Shown here piece after piece: positions 53,941-61,178 of a DNA stretch of 64,000 nucleotides (position 1 is the first letter of the stretch; every line of letters begins with the position of its first letter). The notes under the pieces are model-generated. The model saw only the letters and a program-made list of their open reading frames with translations, did no database searches and was not told the DNA's origin. Origin of the DNA: Thiocapsa rosea (GTDB lineage Bacteria > Pseudomonadota > Gammaproteobacteria > Chromatiales > Chromatiaceae). The translations under genes were made by a program, and so were the position numbers. Location of the stretch: positions 3,266,501 to 3,330,500 of the forward strand of contig NZ_RBXL01000001.1 of the NCBI RefSeq assembly GCF_003634315.1, written 5' to 3'.

Positions 53941-55053
53941 ATGATGCCCGAAAGCCCAACACATACATTGTCACCGGGCCACAATGGAGCTGCAATTGTC
54001 TCCACACCGCTGCAGTACCTGAACGTTTGCGAAGCGGTTTATGCCCTCAATGTGCAAAGGCTGACCCTTGTCGTGTTGATGGGCAAGTATGCGTGGTCTT
54101 ATTTCGAACGCCTCCCTCCGGTTGAATGCGAGTGTGAGATCTACCGAGTGATGCGTTGGCCTGAGCAGCATGCCTCCGGACCTCGTATACTCGGGATCCA
54201 TGCCAGGAGGCTACTACGTTCTCTCATCGCTCGCCGCGAGCTAGCGGCAGTGGCGCGACATGTCAGAAGCGCCGGAAACCTGCAGTGGGTGTTGCTGGGC
54301 AACGAGCGCTCCGAATGGCATCGCAGGTTCGCACACGACGTCAGAGCAAGAGAGGTCGTGCGATGTGACGATGGCGCCGCGGACGCAGTTCCTGTCGGGA
54401 GTTCTCCGGCCACGAGTTCTTATCATAAGCAGCCCAGCCCTCTTCGTTGGCTTGGCTGGCCCGGCACGTCGTCAGAAATCAAGCCGGATGTCATTTTCTC
54501 TGCCTATCCGCGCGCGATGGACGGCCGCTCCGAAGGGGCTGTTGTTATAAAAAACAACTACGATGTTCTTCGGAGCAGGCTCCGCCGCCCAAGCAATCGC
54601 TCCGGCTCGGTGTGGTTTGTGGGGCAGCCCTTCTACACGACCAGCGAGGCTTCAGTACGCGCCTTTATTGCCATACTGGCCTTCGTTTCCCGTACTTTCT
54701 TCGGGGGCAAGCAGCTGTGCTACCGAGCGCATCCAGGAGAGGACATGGACGTTGTCCAGCAACTAGCTGCTGAACTTCGTTGGGACTGGGCGCCATTTAG
54801 TCAGCCTATTGAGCTTGAAGTCGCCGAATCGGAGATCGCGCCCGAGAGGATGCTAACCTTCTTTTCGAGCGTATTCCAAACGTGCCATCATATCTATGGC
54901 CCAGCTATTCCCTTCGATATAATTATACCAGAGCCTTCATTCTGGCCCTTGACATCGGTGCGAACAGAGCCTCCTGTTTACCGCTTCTTCGAGCGTCAGG
55001 GTACAGCGCCGAATCGGTTATTGCACGTTCCAGCCGCAGTCTTTAGTTCTTAG
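53941..55053 (+). CDS. candidate CMP-nonulosonate glycosyltransferase (sialyltransferase-like)
   Basis: 370 residues (two ATG codons at 53941/53944). Opening IVSTPLQYLNVCEAVYAL is typical of GT52/GT38-like sialyl- and polysialyltransferases. Three motifs of bacterial sialyltransferases occur in order and spacing: D-D-G at residues 143-145 (VVRCDDGAADA), H-P at 264-265 (YRAHPGEDMD) and S-S at 309-310 (TFFSSVFQTCHHIYG); VGQPF at 227-231 also fits. In known enzymes the first Asp is the base and His binds CMP. It follows neuBCA after a truncated mobile gene. Sequence is AT-richer than neuBCA. The donor and acceptor are not shown. Confidence 0.7.
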   Translation: MMPESPTHTLSPGHNGAAIVSTPLQYLNVCEAVYALNVQRLTLVVLMGKYAWSYFERLPPVECECEIYRVMRWPEQHASGPRILGIHARRLLRSLIARRELAAVARHVRSAGNLQWVLLGNERSEWHRRFAHDVRAREVVRCDDGAADAVPVGSSPATSSYHKQPSPLRWLGWPGTSSEIKPDVIFSAYPRAMDGRSEGAVVIKNNYDVLRSRLRRPSNRSGSVWFVGQPFYTTSEASVRAFIAILAFVSRTFFGGKQLCYRAHPGEDMDVVQQLAAELRWDWAPFSQPIELEVAESEIAPERMLTFFSSVFQTCHHIYGPAIPFDIIIPEPSFWPLTSVRTEPPVYRFFERQGTAPNRLLHVPAAVFSS

Positions 55054-55137
55054 ACGTGCCGCGCGGCCGATCTCCCTCCAATAGTGGACAAGCGGCGTCC
55101 ATGACATCTAAAAGTCACTAGCCGATCAAGGCGATTC

Positions 55138-57008
55138 GGCCTTGATCATCGATTGGTCCACCGTTGCTAAGCCGCCACAGGGACAAGGTACGGCTGCCTT
55201 GCCGGGCGCGGTCGTCGTCGGGCCGGTCGGGCCGGCCAGGGCATGCGCTCGAGCACCTGCTCGAACAAGGATGGGTGGGGCTGAGCGAAGAAGCGCTCGG
55301 CGGCCGTGGTGCCGTCGGGCCGCTTGATCGCAAAGTTGTGCAGGGCGGTCAAGACCTGCTGCTTGCGCGGGCCGAGGCGGTGATGCCCATGCTGATAGAG
55401 CGCGAGGAAGCCGTTGCGTCCCTCGACACAGGAGCTGCTGCGCTGGAACAGATCGGCACACTCCCCGGCGACCTGCTCGAGATGGTGACGGGTCTGCGGA
55501 TCCAGTGACTGGATCGGGTGCGAGGGCTGCCTCAGCGGGGCGAGACACTGCGCACTCAGTTCCCGGAGTCGATGACGGGGCTCGGCGCGGGTGCTGCGCG
55601 CGGCGGCGCGCTCCAGATAGAGCGCCGGGATCAGGTCGTCGAGCATCGCCTGCTCGATCGCCGGTGCCAGGTCCAGCGCCTGCACCCGGGTGTTGACCAT
55701 CATGAAGAAGAAGGTCAGCGTGGCGACGAGGCTATGGGTCAAGCGCTTCGCCTTGGCCAGATGTGCGCGCAGGCGCTCGGACAGATCCGCCTCCTCGGCG
55801 ATCGCCTCCAGGCGCGCAAACAGCGTTCCCAGACGCGTCTCCAACTGCTCGGGGGTTTGCGCCTGTCCCTGTTGGATCTCGTAGGGATGATCGACCTCGC
55901 TGAACGCACCGATCAGGGCTTTGGCCTCGGCGCGGTGCGCGTGGGCCTGCTCGCGCGCAAGGCTGGCTTGGACGGAGGCGCTCAGCGCCTCCTCGATGCG
56001 CGCGGCGAACGCCGGCGGGCGTCCCGGGCCATGGCGGCGCCGATGATAGGCCTGCTCGGCGGCACATTCGCCTTGCCAGCGCGCCTTCGCCTCGGCCTCC
56101 GCCGTCTCGGCCTGTTGCTCGGTGCGCTTCAGCGACAGACTCATCGCCTGGCTGACCTCATGCTGCAGATGGAACAGGTCCGTGGCATGGTGTGCGTCCA
56201 GATCACGCTCGACATGTGCCAACAGCCCTTTGGCCTCATCGCTGGTGCCTTGCACCACCGTGACATTCAGCCCCTCGAGCCCACCCTCGAGCGCCCGTGT
56301 CCAGGCCGCCGCCGAGCGCGCATCGCTCCTCTGCTTGAGCAGGATGAAGTTCGAGACCGCATCGATGCCCACCAAACGCATGCCGTCTTTCCACGTCTCA
56401 TCTTCGGCGATGCTCAGTGTGCGATGGGGCATGGCTTGAGCCAGCGTCCCGCGCAGTTCGGTGGCGGCGGTGACGATCTGCTCCTCCAAGTCGGTCTGGA
56501 AGGCCTGCTGCGCGCCGTAGGAGGCGCCGATGAACGCCGACAGTCCACTGCGCTCGAGAAAGTCGCAGACCACGCGCACGCCCGCGCCGCCCTGCTCGCC
56601 GATGCTCCAGTGCGCAGCGACCAGAATCCGGCGCAGCCACACCACGCCCTCGGGCGTCTCGACGAAGGCCGACAGCGCCGCCGGCGCCAATGGCGCAGGG
56701 GACGCGTTCCAGTGACGCAGGGTGCTGCGCGCCACGCCGGCGCCGATGACCGCCGCGCGTTGACTCTGCCCATCCTGCCGGGCTTGCGCCACCGCATGCA
56801 GGTGCTTGGCGCGATCCAAGCGACCATGGATTGGCGTGGGGCGTCGATCTGCACTAGAGTCGACACAGGCAGGGGCATCGGACAACGGCGTTTCCCTCGG
56901 TCAGTTTGCACTTCCAAGGGTACGCCTACCCGACGCTCCTGCCACTCCTTCAGGATGCTTGATCGCCTACTGAAACACCCCGTTTTGGACCAACCGATGA
57001 TCAAGGCC
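55138..57008 (-). mobile_element. complete insertion sequence with DUF6399 transposase-like protein
   Basis: 1871 bases. 23-base inverted ends at 55138-55160 and 56986-57008 (core GGCCTTGATCATCG, then A/G, then TTGGTCCA; one mismatch). A 9-base target duplication AGGCGATTC is present at 55129-55137 and 57009-57017. This defines a complete transposable element although the protein is usually listed only as DUF6399. Inserted between the sialyltransferase-like gene and the Wzy/WaaL-like gene. Confidence 0.85.
55167..56885 (-). CDS. DUF6399 protein, putative transposase
   Basis: 572 residues. VDSSADRRPTPIHGRLDRAKHLHAVAQARQDGQSQRAAV leads into a helix-turn-helix-like part (GAGVARSTLRHW), a core with RTLSIAEDETWKDGMRLVGIDAVSNFILLKQRSDARS (possible DDE Asp) and HHATDLFHLQHEVSQAM, and the C-terminal CVEGRNGFLALYQHGHHRLGPRKQQVLTALHNFAIKRPDGTTAAERFF, typical of DUF6399. 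Start is a TTG at 56885; a second frame upstream (MIIGW... LKEWQERR, from 57004) looks like the true N-terminus, so a one-base frameshift may exist near 56880. Function as transposase is inferred from the element ends. Confidence 0.75.
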   Translation of the reverse strand: MSDAPACVDSSADRRPTPIHGRLDRAKHLHAVAQARQDGQSQRAAVIGAGVARSTLRHWNASPAPLAPAALSAFVETPEGVVWLRRILVAAHWSIGEQGGAGVRVVCDFLERSGLSAFIGASYGAQQAFQTDLEEQIVTAATELRGTLAQAMPHRTLSIAEDETWKDGMRLVGIDAVSNFILLKQRSDARSAAAWTRALEGGLEGLNVTVVQGTSDEAKGLLAHVERDLDAHHATDLFHLQHEVSQAMSLSLKRTEQQAETAEAEAKARWQGECAAEQAYHRRRHGPGRPPAFAARIEEALSASVQASLAREQAHAHRAEAKALIGAFSEVDHPYEIQQGQAQTPEQLETRLGTLFARLEAIAEEADLSERLRAHLAKAKRLTHSLVATLTFFFMMVNTRVQALDLAPAIEQAMLDDLIPALYLERAAARSTRAEPRHRLRELSAQCLAPLRQPSHPIQSLDPQTRHHLEQVAGECADLFQRSSSCVEGRNGFLALYQHGHHRLGPRKQQVLTALHNFAIKRPDGTTAAERFFAQPHPSLFEQVLERMPWPARPARRRPRPARQPYLVPVAA

Positions 57009-57235
57009 AGGCGATTCCTTTACACCGAGTTACTTGAGCGAATAGCCGCACCGACTGATCACTCGTTCTGTTGCTACCGCGAGCAAACGATTAGCCGGTT
57101 GAGACCTTCGATCACTGGGGTCGGATTAACAGGGCGAGGAGGGCTCGCGGCAAAGCCACTTGCAACCCTCTTTCGATCCACCGTAATCGACGCTCATCTG
57201 CATGATAAGCAGAATCCGATACATCATGCGGAACC

Positions 57236-58630
57236 ATGCGGGTCCGAACGACGAGGCTCCTAATGCTGGCAGCAATCTTGATCTTAGCATTGTTCGGTGT
57301 GCTGATGGTCTCACTGAAGAAGCCGCTGCTTGGCCTTTACGTGATGCTGATTTCTCTGCAGATCGAGTATTTCTTTTACGGTATATTGCCGGGGGGCTTG
57401 ACGCTTGGCCGCCTCTCCGGTGCAATCGCACTCCTCGGCTGGGCATTGAACAGAAACGGGCTTCGCCGAACACTCATGGCCAACCGCCGTGAGCGAACCA
57501 TTGTTGTGCCATTAGCGTTTTTTTTATTCTTCACATTTGCAGGTACGCTGATGGCAGAAGAGCCAGGGACTGCGCTCTCAATGTGGATCCGTATCGTAAT
57601 GCTCGTCGCAATGTCGATAATGATCATTGACTTGATTCGGTCAAGAGCCGACATGGTAGCGCTCATCTGGGTCATCTCGCTGGGGGCTTTGATAGGCTCC
57701 GCTGTAGCAGTCCTCCAGTATGTAGGGTTCTCCCAAGGTGGCGAGGTGCTCGGGAATATTCATCAGACGAGAGAGGGTGTCCGGTTCGAAGGCTTGACGA
57801 GCAATGCGAATGTCCTAGGGATACATTTGTTAACCGCCCTTCCATTTGTAATGGTGGGATTTTTTACGTCGAAAGCTAAGTCGGCACGGATATTTTTCGC
57901 CATCACAGCGACTTTGATGGCATTCGTAATTGTTCTAACGGTATCGCGAAGCACAATCTATCCCTTTTTGATTTTCGTGCTCTGTTACGTCGTGGCGCGG
58001 CAATTGATGGGCTTCCGATCTGAAGGTGCCTATATTGGCGTCGGTCTGTTGGTCGGGCTGTTGTTAGTCAGCGTGATGATGTCCGATGACTATACTCGCG
58101 AACGCATTATGCGGCCGATCGAGAACTATGAAGAAGAGACCTCTATGAAAAAGCGTATGGAGATTCTTTTTCAGGGTTTCGATATCGTGGAGATAAGTCC
58201 TCTGGTCGGAGTCGGGCTAGGTAATACGCGTAACTATCTCATGGGTCGAGACGCACACGATACGGTGAGTTGTCTTGTAGGGGAGACAGGGATACTTGGA
58301 TCGATATCTTTTCTTACCTTTTTTGTCGTCCTGTTGGTGTGGCAGCGTAGCGTGTGGTTGAGGACGAGAACGTTTGGTGATTCCTTGCAAAAAGAATTGG
58401 TGGTTGCCGTCGTTGCAACAGGGGTAGTGTTGATTCTTTGGTTTCCGGTTAAGATTTTGCTCTATCAGAGGCTGTTTTGGCTTTGGGTTGCGATGATCGT
58501 CTGGATGCACACTAGGTTGCCGTACGAAGGCCGGAATGACCCGGCTCTCAACACCTCGCGCAATTTGAATAGAGTCTGTGATCTCTCGCTGCCCACGCAT
58601 GGCCTTTCCAGGTACCAATCGAAGAATTAG
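57236..58630 (+). CDS. O-antigen ligase/polymerase-like membrane protein (Wzy/WaaL type)
   Basis: 464 residues with about 11 hydrophobic segments (LLMLAAILILALFGVLMVSL, GLYVMLISLQIEYFFYGIL, LWIVS-type VALIWVISLGALIGSAVAVLQ, IFFAITATLMAFVIVLTVSRSTIYPF, VGLLVGLLLVSVMM). A large polar loop contains RGEE-like KRMEILFQGFDIVEISPLVGVGLGNTRNYLMGRDAHDTVSCLVGETGILGS, where the G-x-G-x-x and H-D-T/HN-type element is the O-antigen ligase (PF04932) signature. It either polymerises the repeat unit or ligates it to lipid A core in the periplasm. An alternative start is ATG 57263. Confidence 0.85.
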   Translation: MRVRTTRLLMLAAILILALFGVLMVSLKKPLLGLYVMLISLQIEYFFYGILPGGLTLGRLSGAIALLGWALNRNGLRRTLMANRRERTIVVPLAFFLFFTFAGTLMAEEPGTALSMWIRIVMLVAMSIMIIDLIRSRADMVALIWVISLGALIGSAVAVLQYVGFSQGGEVLGNIHQTREGVRFEGLTSNANVLGIHLLTALPFVMVGFFTSKAKSARIFFAITATLMAFVIVLTVSRSTIYPFLIFVLCYVVARQLMGFRSEGAYIGVGLLVGLLLVSVMMSDDYTRERIMRPIENYEEETSMKKRMEILFQGFDIVEISPLVGVGLGNTRNYLMGRDAHDTVSCLVGETGILGSISFLTFFVVLLVWQRSVWLRTRTFGDSLQKELVVAVVATGVVLILWFPVKILLYQRLFWLWVAMIVWMHTRLPYEGRNDPALNTSRNLNRVCDLSLPTHGLSRYQSKN

Positions 58631-58642
58631 AGGATTTCCCAA

Positions 58643-59971
58643 GTGTTGGAGCAAAAGGTCAAAACCTCTCTCTTCCGCGTGTTTGGAGGGCAGGGGTCAG
58701 GGCGCGCACTTGCAGTACGAAAGGAACTTGCCGTCAGCCAGTACTGGCCCAGAGCTGAGATCGATACGTATCAACGCACTCGATTGATGGAGCTGTTGGA
58801 CATAGCGGTCCAGTCTTGCCCCTATTACCGTCGTCTAATCCATGATCCCTTGAAGTCAGATGGTGTGTCCGCGAGAGAAGTCTTGGCACAGCTCCCGTTA
58901 TTGTATAAAGCGGACGTCCGTCGGCATTGGACAGAGCTTCAAACGAGACGGAGGGATATCGTCAGGCTACAGTGTTTTCAAACTGGCGGCAGCACTGGGG
59001 AGCCGCTACGGGTATGTAAGGATCGACGCGGTTTGGCGGAGGTTAGCGCCTCTATCTTACGGGGGCATAGTTGGGCGGAGCTCCAGTTAGGAGATCGTAC
59101 AGCGTCCATTAAGGCTCATGGACGGGTGTCTCGCCTCGGTAAGCTCCGGCAAGCCCTTCTCAACGCCGTGAGCTTTAGTTCATGTGCAGATCAGGGCGTT
59201 TTGAGAGCAGAGGTCATTCCGGCACTCAAGCAGTTTCGACCAAGATGCATCACCGGCTACCCGACATCTTTGCTTGGATTGGCGTCTGAACTGAGACCGA
59301 GGGAGATCGTGATCCCGATTATACTGGTAACGGGTGAGATGCTGTTCCAACATCAGCGCACTACTTTAGAAGACGTCTTCGGTGGTCAGGTTTTCCAGTA
59401 TTATGGATCTAATGAAGTGTCGGGTATTGCGTTCCAGTGTAATAAAGGGGCACTTCATGTAACGGACGAGCAGGTTATAGTGGAGATTCTTGACGAAGCG
59501 GGCCAGCAGGTTTGGGATAGAGTCGGACGGATCGTTTTGACGGATCTGAGAAACGTTGGGATGCCCCTAATTCGCTATGAGATCGGCGATCTAGGCTCGA
59601 TAACGAGAGAGATTTGCGAGTGCGGAAGGACTTTGACTGTAATCAAAGAGCTTCAGGGAAGAACGCAGGATGTAATAATCGGGGACAACGGGGTTCAACT
59701 TTCGGGGGTTTTTTTCGCTGGGCGCTTCCGGGATTTGAAGTACGTACGCTCGTACCAGTTAGTACAAAAGGACCCAACACTTGTCCAGCTCAACTATGTC
59801 CCGGCAGGCGACGGAGCTGACGCAGAGATCAGTTCCATGATTCGAGCGATTGGCGAGAAGCTCGGGTGCACTGTCGTGGTGCAGCCGGTACCCTGCGATG
59901 AGTTGTCGCTGACACGGGCTGGCAAGACGCGATTGGTCGTTGGGCTTGTCGGTGGGCCTGCACCCATTTGA
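58643..59971 (+). CDS. CapK/PaaK-like adenylate-forming protein
   Basis: 442 residues. LLDIAVQSCPYYRRLI is the PaaK/CapK opening; CFQTGGSTGEPLRVCKDRRGLAEV is the adenylation loop (S/T-G-G-S-T-G-E-P), FQYYGSNEVSGIAFQCNKGALHVTDEQVIVEILD matches Y-G-S-x-E, and GRIVLTDLRNVGMPLIRYEIGDLG with GRTQDVIIGDNGVQLSG closes the domain. Such proteins in capsule loci may activate an acid as an AMP or thioester for transfer to a sugar. The start is GTG 58643; a TTG at 58646 is possible. Follows the Wzy/WaaL-like gene by 12 bases. Confidence 0.8.
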   Translation: MLEQKVKTSLFRVFGGQGSGRALAVRKELAVSQYWPRAEIDTYQRTRLMELLDIAVQSCPYYRRLIHDPLKSDGVSAREVLAQLPLLYKADVRRHWTELQTRRRDIVRLQCFQTGGSTGEPLRVCKDRRGLAEVSASILRGHSWAELQLGDRTASIKAHGRVSRLGKLRQALLNAVSFSSCADQGVLRAEVIPALKQFRPRCITGYPTSLLGLASELRPREIVIPIILVTGEMLFQHQRTTLEDVFGGQVFQYYGSNEVSGIAFQCNKGALHVTDEQVIVEILDEAGQQVWDRVGRIVLTDLRNVGMPLIRYEIGDLGSITREICECGRTLTVIKELQGRTQDVIIGDNGVQLSGVFFAGRFRDLKYVRSYQLVQKDPTLVQLNYVPAGDGADAEISSMIRAIGEKLGCTVVVQPVPCDELSLTRAGKTRLVVGLVGGPAPI

Positions 59972-60028
59972 TTTAGGTCAAGAGCCAGTGGAACGCAGGA
60001 CGATAAGTAACATGAACATGAGGGTAGT

Positions 60029-61171
60029 ATGATATCCGACGGGCAAGTCGCTATTGTATGTGGTACCGGCATCAATGCCCATACACTGGTCCGTAATCTT
60101 CTGCGTCTAGGCTGGAAGGGTCCACTCATACTCTTGCGTGATCAATCCGAGAATCCCGGCTTGGCGGGTTTATTGAACCCGGGTGTCTCGCAGTGGGCTG
60201 TCGAACTAAGGAATCCTGAAGATCTGCCCGGGGAAATTCATGCACGATTCGGCTCCGCAGAACGTGTGGCGGTGTTGTTTACGGATGAGCGATATCATCC
60301 GGGGTTCGCTTCATGGCGCAAGATGTATCCGAGTACGGTGCTGAAGTTTCATCTTGGCGCCGTCGCCCGAATGGACTGCGTGCTTGATCGATATGATTTC
60401 TGCATTTTTGTCGCTGACCGTGGATTAGCCGCGATTCCCCGTACGATTTCTGGGGAGGAAGACCCGCTCAAGGTATTTGGAGAGGCATTCATCGTCAGAC
60501 CGCGTTTCTCTTGGTTTGGTGTTGCGCAAAGGGAGCGGGTAAAGCTGGTGCGAGACCCATCGCAGTTTGATTTTGCGCTGGCGGATTATGCATCGAGGGG
60601 ACTTTGTCGGGCAGATCTCTGTTTCCAAGAGTTACTAAGTATTCGCAATGAGGATAATGTCTCCGTATGTGGTTGGTATGGCACTACCGTACGCCACCTA
60701 TATTGTTCACGCAAGGTCTTGCAGTATCCGCCGGGAGTGGGCGGTGGAGATCTTGTCGAACTAATCCCGCCGCCAAAGGGGGTGATGGAGCAAGCTCGAG
60801 CGATCCTTGCGGCATTATCGTATGAGGGGCCTTTCGAGATGGAGTTTGTCTTCGATACGATATCCGATCAATTTAAGGTCACGGAAGTGAATCCCCGTTT
60901 CTGGCTGCAGCATGGCCTCGTCGAGGAGGTGACAGGATGTGCGTTAGTGAGTACCTATCTGGAGTGCTCGCCGCTGGCGTCAAGCGAGGCTGAGACAACT
61001 GTCCGTTTTTGGGTTAATCCTCTCTACAGCGTCTATCGCGCGTTCAAGTTGGATTTCAGCAGTCTTCGATGCTGGATGTCAAGGAGGTCATGGGCTCCGT
61101 TCGGGTGGCTTGATGCTGTGCACTTTGGATGGTGGTATGTGCTTGAACGCGCAACGGGCAGGCAAAGGTAG
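60029..61171 (+). CDS. ATP-grasp enzyme
   Basis: 380 residues. The opening QVAIVCGTGINAHTLVRNLLRLGWKGPLILLRDQSENPGL is a pre-ATP-grasp Rossmann half; EAFIVRPRFSWFGVAQRERVKLVRD, CFQELLSIRNEDNVSVCGWYG and LSYEGPFEMEFVFDTISDQFKVTEVNPRFWLQHGL (metal-binding E-x-N-x-R) give the ATP-grasp domain. It should ligate an acid to an amine. Located after the CapK-like activating enzyme and before the aminotransferase-glycosyltransferase fusion, so an amide decoration of the glycan is a reasonable guess. Different from the ATP-grasp at 37107. Confidence 0.75.
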   Translation: MISDGQVAIVCGTGINAHTLVRNLLRLGWKGPLILLRDQSENPGLAGLLNPGVSQWAVELRNPEDLPGEIHARFGSAERVAVLFTDERYHPGFASWRKMYPSTVLKFHLGAVARMDCVLDRYDFCIFVADRGLAAIPRTISGEEDPLKVFGEAFIVRPRFSWFGVAQRERVKLVRDPSQFDFALADYASRGLCRADLCFQELLSIRNEDNVSVCGWYGTTVRHLYCSRKVLQYPPGVGGGDLVELIPPPKGVMEQARAILAALSYEGPFEMEFVFDTISDQFKVTEVNPRFWLQHGLVEEVTGCALVSTYLECSPLASSEAETTVRFWVNPLYSVYRAFKLDFSSLRCWMSRRSWAPFGWLDAVHFGWWYVLERATGRQR

Positions 61172-61178
61172 CGTCCTC

